In this document: positions 44,135-51,193 of the stretch, in pieces | Position numbering within the stretch: the first letter of the stretch is position 1 | Layout: each line of letters starts with the position of its first letter | NCBI GenBank assembly: GCA_030425385.1 | Contig: JAUIAH010000013.1 | Coordinates: 62,001 to 126,000 of the forward strand | DNA from: Verrucomicrobiia bacterium | GTDB taxonomy: Bacteria > Verrucomicrobiota > Verrucomicrobiia > Verrucomicrobiales > DEV007 | Reading direction: 5' to 3' | DNA: 64,000 nucleotides | The notes under the pieces: model-generated | Told to the model about the DNA's origin: nothing | What the model saw: only the letters and a program-made list of their open reading frames with translations | The model's database searches: none | Translations under genes and position numbers: made by a program

Positions 44135-44527
44135 ATGCCTGATGAGATAACGATTTGGATGCTGAAAGTGATATGGGGAGGGATGCTGCTGGGCGTGGTG
44201 TCCGGCGCCGTGATCGGTCTCTTCTTTCATCGTGAGGACTGGATGGGTGGCTATCAAAGTTATCGGCGACGCCTGACGCGGTTGGGCCACATCTCGTTCT
44301 TCGGATTGGCCTTCGTGAACATGGCTTTCGCGCTGACACAACACCTGCTCTCCCTAGAAGCGCCTTGGGCTCACTGGGCTGCGGTGAGTTTCACGGTGGG
44401 CGCGATTGCCATGCCGACGTGTTGTTTCTTGTCGGCGTGGCGGAAACCCTTCCGGCACGCATTCTGTATCCCGGTGGGAGGCGTCTTGTCAGGGATCATC
44501 TGCACCATGTTAGGCTGGCCATCATGA
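44135..44527 (+). CDS. Small membrane protein of unknown function
   Basis: The 130-residue protein starts at ATG 44135 (MPDEITIWMLKVIWGGM) and has four hydrophobic segments (about 9-29, 50-70, 75-97 and 104-125). A Tyr/Arg-rich loop lies between the first two ('YQSYRRRLTRLGH'). I do not recognise the family. It overlaps the radical SAM gene by ATGA at 44524-44527 and lies in the ACP-ketoacyl synthase operon, so a role in handling or anchoring the operon's lipid product is plausible but unproven. Confidence 0.7.
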   Translation: MPDEITIWMLKVIWGGMLLGVVSGAVIGLFFHREDWMGGYQSYRRRLTRLGHISFFGLAFVNMAFALTQHLLSLEAPWAHWAAVSFTVGAIAMPTCCFLSAWRKPFRHAFCIPVGGVLSGIICTMLGWPS

Positions 44528-45858
44528 AAGTGGGGTTCATTGCCATGAGCGGCGTGCGTTGTCACAATCAGGAACTCATGGAAATGGGCCTGAATCTTCC
44601 TGGGTTCGTGGAACGCAGCCAAGTCATCGCATCGCTTCCCAGTCTCGGGTTGCTCACCCTGGCAGGGCTCACTCCTGAGCACGTGGAGGTTTCTTATTGG
44701 GAGGTGCCCGATATTCACGCGCTGGACGGCTTGCCGGGAAACTTCGATGTGGTCGCCATCTCCAGTTTCTCCGCGATGATCAAAGACGCCTACACTCTAG
44801 CAGATCGTTATCGTGAAGCGGGAGTCACTGTGATCTTGGGAGGGCTGCACGTGACGTTGGCTCCCGGTGAGGCGCGTGCGCATGCGGACGCCATCGTCAT
44901 CGGGGAGGGAGAGCCCGTCTGGGCGGAACTTCTTCGCGATTTGGAGAGGGGGCAATTGCAGCCCTGTTACGACGCACGCGGTCGCCCGTTTGATCTGGCA
45001 GAAGCACCAATGCCGCGGTTTGATCTGTTAGACATTTCGACGTACAATCGGCTCACCGTGCAGACGCAGCGTGGATGTCCCTATCATTGTGATTTCTGTG
45101 CGGCATCTATCCGCTTGGCTCCTGGTTTTAAGACCAAGCCGGTGGCCAAGGTCCTGGCCGAGATTCGCCAGATCAAGAGCCTTTGGAAGCATCCCTTCAT
45201 TGAGTTCGCGGATGACAACACCTTTGCCGACAATCGGCATGGACGGGCGTTGGTCGAAGCCTTGGGACCCGAGGGGTTGCGTTGGTTCACGGAAACAGAT
45301 ATTTCCGTCGCGCGGGATCCCGAACTGCTGAGATTAATGAAAGCGTCAGGCTGCGCGCAAATCCTCATTGGGCTCGAAAGCCCGACAGCAGAGGGCCTGA
45401 CAGGTGTCGAGACGAAAGCTGATTGGAAACGGAGGCAAGCGGACCATTACCGCAAGGCGATCGCGACGATCCAAGATGCCGGCATCACCGTGAATGGCTG
45501 TTTCGTGTTAGGGTTAGATCATACCGACACCACTTCCTTCGAGGCTGTCTTTGATTTCGTGAAAGAGACGGGACTCTACGAGGTCCAGATCACCATCATG
45601 ACACCCTTTCCGGGCACGCCGCTCTATGAACGTCTCAAGGTGGAGAAGCGTCTCTTGCAGGAAGGCGCGTGGGAGCTTTGCACGTTGTTTGATGTGAATT
45701 TCCTTCCTGCCAAGATGTCCGTCGAAGAGTTAGAGACGGGGTTTCGTGAACTGGGACGTCGTCTGTATGATGACGCCTTCATTGAGGAGCGCCGTCGCGC
45801 CTTCTTTCGCCGACAGAGTGACCTGCGCCAGGCTCGGGCCCTGGCAGAAGGCGCTTGA
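44524..45858 (+). CDS. B12-binding-domain radical SAM enzyme
   Basis: The 444-residue protein starts at ATG 44524 (MKVGFIAMSGVRCHNQEL). Residues 1-150 form the Rossmann-like cobalamin-binding domain ('DVVAISSFSAMIKDAYTLADRYREAG', 'VILGGLHVTLAPGEARAHADAIVIGEGEP'). The radical-SAM cluster motif is C185-P-Y-H-C189-D-F-C192, followed by a TIM-barrel ('FIEFADDNTFADN', 'ILIGLESPT'). It resembles enzymes that methylate or otherwise modify unactivated carbon in lipids, hopanoids or natural products. The cobalamin DxHxxG motif is not evident, so B12 dependence is uncertain. Overlaps the membrane protein gene. Confidence 0.85.
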   Translation: MKVGFIAMSGVRCHNQELMEMGLNLPGFVERSQVIASLPSLGLLTLAGLTPEHVEVSYWEVPDIHALDGLPGNFDVVAISSFSAMIKDAYTLADRYREAGVTVILGGLHVTLAPGEARAHADAIVIGEGEPVWAELLRDLERGQLQPCYDARGRPFDLAEAPMPRFDLLDISTYNRLTVQTQRGCPYHCDFCAASIRLAPGFKTKPVAKVLAEIRQIKSLWKHPFIEFADDNTFADNRHGRALVEALGPEGLRWFTETDISVARDPELLRLMKASGCAQILIGLESPTAEGLTGVETKADWKRRQADHYRKAIATIQDAGITVNGCFVLGLDHTDTTSFEAVFDFVKETGLYEVQITIMTPFPGTPLYERLKVEKRLLQEGAWELCTLFDVNFLPAKMSVEELETGFRELGRRLYDDAFIEERRRAFFRRQSDLRQARALAEGA

Positions 45859-45887
45859 GCCCTCGCGAATCCGTGCGTCACTCCAGC

Positions 45888-46628
45888 ATGATTCTGGAAA
45901 TGTGTATCGATTCCGTGGAGAGCGCGATTGCATCGGCCGAGGGGGGGGCAGATCGCGTTGAATTCTGTGCCAACCTCCTTGAAGGAGGCACGACGCCCAG
46001 CCTAGGCGCGATTCGTGAGACCAAGAAGCGGGCGAAGATCGATCTCTCGGTGATGGTGCGACCGCGGGGAGGGGACTTTTGCCACACCGAAGAGGAATTC
46101 GCCGTCATGCAGGAAGACGTCCGCATCTTCAAGGAGGAAGGCGTCGACTGCGTCGTCTTCGGGTTGCTCAACCCCGATGGCACGGTCAACGCCGAATGGA
46201 CGGCCGCTTTGTTAGAAATCGCTCGGCCGTTGCCGGTGACCTTTCACCGTGCTTTCGACATGTGTCGCGATCCCTTCGAAGCCTTGGATACACTCATCGA
46301 TCTTGGCGTGGATCGGATCCTCACCTCAGGCCAGGAACCTTCCGTCTTCGAAGGAACTGAACTCATTCAGGAGCTTATCGCGAAAGCAGAGGATCGCATC
46401 GTGATCATGCCCGGATGCGGGATCACTCTCAAGAACGTCCATCGGGTGGTCGCCGAAACGGGTGCGAAAGAAGTCCACGTCGCTGCCCCGGCCCCCCAAC
46501 CGAGCCTCATGCACCATCGCAACGAGGCCGTCTTCATGGGAACCGCCTTACGATCGGAAGAATACATGCGCTACGTCACCCCAGTCGCCGCCGTGCAAAG
46601 CTTCCGCCAACGCTTGGAAAAGCTTTAA
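45888..46628 (+). CDS. cutC: CutC family protein
   Basis: The 246-residue TIM-barrel protein begins MILEMCIDSVESAIASAEGGADRVEFCANL and contains 'MVRPRGGDFCHTEEEFAVM' and 'VVFGLLNPDGTVN', the CutC family pattern. It was linked to copper tolerance in E. coli, though the direct role is disputed. An ATG at 45855 overlaps the radical SAM stop and would add 11 residues before the family start; 45888 is preferred. It closes the ACP/radical SAM operon. Confidence 0.88.
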   Translation: MILEMCIDSVESAIASAEGGADRVEFCANLLEGGTTPSLGAIRETKKRAKIDLSVMVRPRGGDFCHTEEEFAVMQEDVRIFKEEGVDCVVFGLLNPDGTVNAEWTAALLEIARPLPVTFHRAFDMCRDPFEALDTLIDLGVDRILTSGQEPSVFEGTELIQELIAKAEDRIVIMPGCGITLKNVHRVVAETGAKEVHVAAPAPQPSLMHHRNEAVFMGTALRSEEYMRYVTPVAAVQSFRQRLEKL

Positions 46629-46711
46629 GCGTGGTGGCGGTGCACGGTCGACTGCCTAGCCACGACGATTTCCTGTAAGGTTTCCTTCACCGGGAGGCTA
46701 TCTCTTAGGTG

Positions 46712-48832
46712 ATGAAGACTTCATGGAATTCTTGGATGCCAACGTGTGCCATCGTGCTGGGAACAGCGCTCTGGTTGAATGGATGGGCGAACGCAGCATT
46801 TCCCGACCCGGGAGATTGGAAGCCGGTGTGGCCGAATCCGACGCCGAACTATGTCAACGCGGTGGCTTATGGAGACGGTCTATGGGTGGCGGTGGGCGAC
46901 TTCGGCTACATCGGGACGTCCGAGGATGGTCTGACGTGGACTCAGCAGGAATCTTCTGCCCCGACAGATTGGCCGGTGGATCTGGTCACGGGCTACGAGT
47001 TGACCTCGGTCGTCTACGGGAGCGATCGCTGGATCGTCGCGGGTGAAGATGGGCGGCTATTCAGTTCGACCGATGCAATCCATTGGTCTCACATTCTCAC
47101 CGACGAGGCCGCCTACTGGGAGAAGGTAGTGCATCATGAGGGGCGCTGGATGGTAACGGGAACTTCTCAATCAGTGCTAGTGTCTGCGGACGGCGTGCGC
47201 TGGCGAAACCAGGCGATTGGGGAAAGTGATTGGATATGGGCATCGAGTTGGGGGAATGGTCTTTGGGTGGTGGTCGATGCCACTGGGAAAGTATTTGCCT
47301 CGACAGATATGAGCGCGTGGGAGGTGCGGGGAACCATCGTTGCGGATGGCATCATTGACGACATTCACTATGCCGAGGGAAGATGGATGGCGGTGGGCGA
47401 GTATGGGGAGGTGCTCACATCAGTGGATCTTGCCGAGTGGGACCAGGTGTGGACAGCACCCCGCCAGAAGTTATTCGAAGAGGGGCCGTCTTTTCCAATT
47501 CAACTCTACTCGGTGGCGCATGCGGAGGGCCGCTGGGTCATTGCTGGCGGGGTCGATCCGTATGTGGATGTGGGATTCATCGCTACATCAGTAGATGGGA
47601 TGGCATGGGAATCCGTGAGCATGGAGGGGAGCCACCTGTTTGTGATCGATGTTGCCTATGGAAATGGCCGCTGGGTGGCGGCTAGTGCGGGCCTCGGGGG
47701 ATTGCCTTACTCTGACAATGGTGTGCAATGGAAGACTCACCCGCAGTACGATATCGAGGCGGCTCCCTATCTCTACGATCTTGAGATTCATGATGGCCTA
47801 TACATTGCGAGTGGTCAGAATGGTGTGATTCTGCAATCCTCAGATGGCCAGTCGTGGAGCAGCCGAACGATTGATGAGCGGAGGAATCCGGATTGGCTCA
47901 CGGCAGTACACTATTCCGAACGGCTGGGGCATTGGCTACTGGCGGGAGATTTCGGTCGCGTGTGGCTTTCTCCTGACGGAAATACATGGGAAGCCGTGGA
48001 CTCGGGCATGCGCGGCATTGATGGCCTGGCTGAAAGCTCGGATCAGTTCATCGCAGTGGGACGTGGATGGGATCTTGCCTCCTCCGTGGATGGGCGCCAA
48101 TGGGAGGTCCGTGAACATCCTAACACTGGTAAGCCTGAAGAAAGGCTAGAAGCTATCACTCATGCGAACGGCGTGTGGGTGGCCGTGGGCGGGGAAGGCA
48201 CCATCCTTTATTCGAATGATGAGGGCGCCACCTGGAGCAAGGTGCTCACAGGGAGCGACCAAGCGTTGCAGGCGGTCCACCATGCGCATGGGCGCTGGGT
48301 GACAGCTGGCGAGGAAGGCGACGTCTTCTGGTCTGACAATTTGACGAACTGGACGCGGGGAACCATTCCCATCGATGTGAACAGCGAAATACCGTTCTTT
48401 CGCCACGTCACCACGATGGGTTCGCGATGGTTCCTGACGGGGTATCCTGCAGGACGTGTCTACACTTCAGAGAATGGCGAGGAGTGGGAGCAGCAGGCAC
48501 CCTTCGCCTTTCCTGAAAGGGGCGGGATTCAACACTTCCATGTCCACGGAAGCCGACTCTTCGCGGTGGGACAGACGCCCTTTGGCGGGGCGCTCATCAT
48601 GACCGCGTCCCAGGCGACGGATCCTCCGTTGCTGTCGATTGAACCCTCTCCGAGCGGCAATCTCATGGTCAAATGGCCGCACGACCTTGGTCCTGAAGCG
48701 CTTGAGGTGAGCACGGATCTCGAGAGCTTCACGACGGTGACTCAAGGCATCAGCATTCTAGGTGATCGGGGCGGCTATGAGCACCACTTTCGTCGAGAAA
48801 AGCCTAACAAATACTATCGACTCAAGAAGTAG
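46712..48832 (+). CDS. Secreted BNR/Ycf48-like beta-propeller protein
   Basis: The 706-residue protein has a signal peptide (about 1-28, ending GWANA). Most of the chain is repeats of about 50 residues with 'W-x-A-V/T-G-x-x-G-x-x-x-x-S-x-D-G/x-x-x-W' logic, e.g. 'YGDGLWVAVGDFGYIGTSEDGLTW', 'AEGRWMAVGEYGEVLTSVD' and 'ANGVWVAVGGEGTILYSNDEGATW'. They match Asp-box/Ycf48-type propeller blades. The C-terminal 70 residues form the 'STDLESFTTV...KYYRLKK' domain common at the ends of verrucomicrobial secreted proteins (recall). Function unknown. ATG 46712 is used rather than GTG 46709. Confidence 0.7.
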   Translation: MKTSWNSWMPTCAIVLGTALWLNGWANAAFPDPGDWKPVWPNPTPNYVNAVAYGDGLWVAVGDFGYIGTSEDGLTWTQQESSAPTDWPVDLVTGYELTSVVYGSDRWIVAGEDGRLFSSTDAIHWSHILTDEAAYWEKVVHHEGRWMVTGTSQSVLVSADGVRWRNQAIGESDWIWASSWGNGLWVVVDATGKVFASTDMSAWEVRGTIVADGIIDDIHYAEGRWMAVGEYGEVLTSVDLAEWDQVWTAPRQKLFEEGPSFPIQLYSVAHAEGRWVIAGGVDPYVDVGFIATSVDGMAWESVSMEGSHLFVIDVAYGNGRWVAASAGLGGLPYSDNGVQWKTHPQYDIEAAPYLYDLEIHDGLYIASGQNGVILQSSDGQSWSSRTIDERRNPDWLTAVHYSERLGHWLLAGDFGRVWLSPDGNTWEAVDSGMRGIDGLAESSDQFIAVGRGWDLASSVDGRQWEVREHPNTGKPEERLEAITHANGVWVAVGGEGTILYSNDEGATWSKVLTGSDQALQAVHHAHGRWVTAGEEGDVFWSDNLTNWTRGTIPIDVNSEIPFFRHVTTMGSRWFLTGYPAGRVYTSENGEEWEQQAPFAFPERGGIQHFHVHGSRLFAVGQTPFGGALIMTASQATDPPLLSIEPSPSGNLMVKWPHDLGPEALEVSTDLESFTTVTQGISILGDRGGYEHHFRREKPNKYYRLKK

Positions 48833-48952
48833 TGAATCCCGCGGCGCGATCTTCTCTCGCTTGCGTGTCGAATCTGATCAAGGGCTCAAGGGCTCGACGC
48901 TTCAAGCCATTTAAGTTATCGGAAACTTGGAATCTACGGAAATGATGGTTCT

Positions 48953-50839
48953 ATGAAACAACGGCTTGGGATGTTCCGGCTGTTGGATCATGATATGAAG
49001 ACTCAGCAAGCTTCCTTGCAGGACCTCCTCGTCGCCTCACAGCCGCATACAACGTTCCATATCCCTCTCTACCAGAGAGCATTTGTCTGGCAGAGCGTTT
49101 CTTCCAAGTCGGCGCTGAATGGGCGCGCGATGGGACCGTTGATTGATTTCTGGCAAGACCTTCTCGATCGTGTCTGGAGGGAGGAAACGGAACACTTCTT
49201 TGGAACGATCATCCTCCAGAGAAAGGTCGGTGAGATTGGCGCGACCACACTTGAGATCGTCGATGGCCAACAGCGTTTGATCAGTTTCGAACTGCTGCTG
49301 AGAATTTCGTGTAAGCTGATGGAATCTCACGGCTGGGAGAGTGAATTGTGTGAAAGCTTGCAAGAATTTGGAGAAAGCTGCCCCATTCTTCCCAGTGAAG
49401 ACTCGGAGGATAGTGTCGTCCTCGAGGCCATTCGCGAAGGACATCTTCATCGCCTGCCCGATGAGACGCGCTCAAGCAATCACATTGCCATCGCGTATGG
49501 ATTCCTGGAGAAGCAAATCAAGGAAGATTTGAATAGTTTTGAAGAGCTTGAGGAATTGGTTGAGAGAGTTCTTTCCCAATCCTGGTTCATCGTGGCTACT
49601 CTGGACGAGCGTGATAATGGTGAAACCATCTTTGAAGTCATCAATAGTCGGGGGATGCCGATGGCGGCTTCGGATATGGTTAAGAATCTATTGCTTGGAT
49701 TGGGAGAGCATAACGCGTCAGTGAAAGGCCGAGCCGAGGCGTTATGGAATGATCTGGCGTCTGCTTTTCCTAAAACGACTGAGCGCGAATCTTGTCTGCG
49801 GGCGATCGCGACTCGTCATGCGGAGATCGACTATTCTCTAGGTCTATACGAGTTGCTTCGTGGAGTCGTGGCGACTGCAAAGGAAGAGGACCATGTCAAT
49901 TCGTGGATCTACGGCAGCAGACTAGCTGTTGACGTCTACAAAGACATCTGTGAACCGCGGGCGAATCAAGGGCAACTGGAGGCTTTCCTCAGATTGGAGG
50001 TGGTCGGAGGACCGCTCGATCGCTTACTTGTCCGGCTGGTAGAATTGGATGGGGCTGATAGTCCCTTGCTTGGATTGCTTGAGAATCTCATTGTCCGATT
50101 CTACATTTGTCGGCCGTCCCTGGCACCTCACTTGAAGCGGATCGCCAATAAGGGATGTGGATTTCTCGGCGGGAAACGCCTCTCGATAACTTGGCGCGAT
50201 GAATTGAAAGAATTGCTTGTGGCCGAATGTTGGGAACATGCGCTCGATGACGCGGCCTTTGCAACGTGCTTTGCGGAGAAGAAGCTTTATCGCGGGAAGC
50301 GCTCGCGCTTGCTTTATATGCTTGAGAAGATCGAGAATTCGCTGAACCCGAAGCAGCCAGTTCGAATGGTATTGGACAATGAATGTCAGATTGAGCATGT
50401 GATGCCCCAAAAGCTGACAGCCGAGTGGAGGACAGAACTAGCGAGAAACGCCGAGGGGTTTGAGGCCCTGAAGGCGTTGCATGGAGAATGGCTCCATACC
50501 ATAGGGAACCTGACAATTCTCACGGGACCGGTGAATGCGTCAATTGGAAACAAGGCGTATGCGCTCAAGCGCAAATACTACCTGGATCCAAACAACAGAG
50601 ACGTTCGGAAAGAGCTGGGCATCGACCAAGATGGAAGTGCGACGACATGTGTCCTGAATCAATATTTCGAAGCGCATACGCATTGGACCTTTCCCAAGAT
50701 CAAGAAGCGTGGAATGGCGCTGGCAGAAAGAGCTTCGCAGATATGGGCCATTGATGGCAGGTCTAGGAAACCAGGTGTCGAGGAGAAACCTGAGTGTGGA
50801 CGCGGCGCGAATGCAGATTCAGTTGTTCTAGCTCCGTAG
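48953..50839 (+). CDS. GmrSD-like protein: DUF262 and DUF1524 (HNH) domains, candidate defence nuclease
   Basis: The 628-residue protein has the DUF262 NTPase-type domain in the first half: 'FHIPLYQRAFVWQ', 'EHFFGTIILQRK', 'LEIVDGQQRLISFELLLRI' (the VDGQQR motif) and 'LFEVINSRGMPM'-like text. DUF1524 follows, with the HNH-type nuclease 'CQIEHVMPQ' (His482), 'LHTIGNLTILTG' and 'NASIGNKAYALKRKYY'. Fused GmrS-GmrD-type proteins restrict phage DNA with modified (glucosylated hydroxymethyl) cytosine in E. coli. It stands alone in this window, with no other restriction or BREX gene. An alternative start is ATG 48995. Confidence 0.85.
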   Translation: MKQRLGMFRLLDHDMKTQQASLQDLLVASQPHTTFHIPLYQRAFVWQSVSSKSALNGRAMGPLIDFWQDLLDRVWREETEHFFGTIILQRKVGEIGATTLEIVDGQQRLISFELLLRISCKLMESHGWESELCESLQEFGESCPILPSEDSEDSVVLEAIREGHLHRLPDETRSSNHIAIAYGFLEKQIKEDLNSFEELEELVERVLSQSWFIVATLDERDNGETIFEVINSRGMPMAASDMVKNLLLGLGEHNASVKGRAEALWNDLASAFPKTTERESCLRAIATRHAEIDYSLGLYELLRGVVATAKEEDHVNSWIYGSRLAVDVYKDICEPRANQGQLEAFLRLEVVGGPLDRLLVRLVELDGADSPLLGLLENLIVRFYICRPSLAPHLKRIANKGCGFLGGKRLSITWRDELKELLVAECWEHALDDAAFATCFAEKKLYRGKRSRLLYMLEKIENSLNPKQPVRMVLDNECQIEHVMPQKLTAEWRTELARNAEGFEALKALHGEWLHTIGNLTILTGPVNASIGNKAYALKRKYYLDPNNRDVRKELGIDQDGSATTCVLNQYFEAHTHWTFPKIKKRGMALAERASQIWAIDGRSRKPGVEEKPECGRGANADSVVLAP

Positions 50840-50896
50840 GCTTTCGGCCGTCGGAGCACGGGAAGCGGGAAATGTTCCTTTCTGGAGGGATTGCGG

Positions 50897-51193
50897 TCAC
50901 GCGCGGCCTTGGCGACGGCGGGTGCGCTCCTGCTTCTGAAACTGGGGCACTATGGTTTCTAGAAACCATTGGCGGGCCGAGTCCAAGCCCTCAGCCTTGT
51001 AGAGGCGGCCAATCTCGGCCTCCACCTTGGTGGGATTGCCGAGCGTCGTCAGAAAGCTGTTCGACGTCATGTTCTCGAACGTGCGCGAACTCACCTGACC
51101 GTCTTGTTCCAGTAACCATTCGCGCGCGCAGAGTGCGAGGACGGCATCGCCAATCCAGGCTTCGGCTTGCAGAACTTTCGGGTCAGGCGTCAT
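50897..51193 (-). CDS. Small RNase III-domain protein
   Basis: The 98-residue protein has 'EAWIGDAVLALCAREWLLEQ', the RNase III signature region, and 'MTSNSFLTTLGNPTKVEAEIGRLY', typical of mini-RNase III-like catalytic domains without a double-stranded RNA-binding domain. A role in rRNA maturation would fit, as for Mini-III. It is shorter than MrnC (about 130 residues). Its start lies 11 bases inside the end of the MFS/acyltransferase gene upstream, so it is coupled to it. Confidence 0.7.
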   Translation of the reverse strand: MTPDPKVLQAEAWIGDAVLALCAREWLLEQDGQVSSRTFENMTSNSFLTTLGNPTKVEAEIGRLYKAEGLDSARQWFLETIVPQFQKQERTRRRQGRA

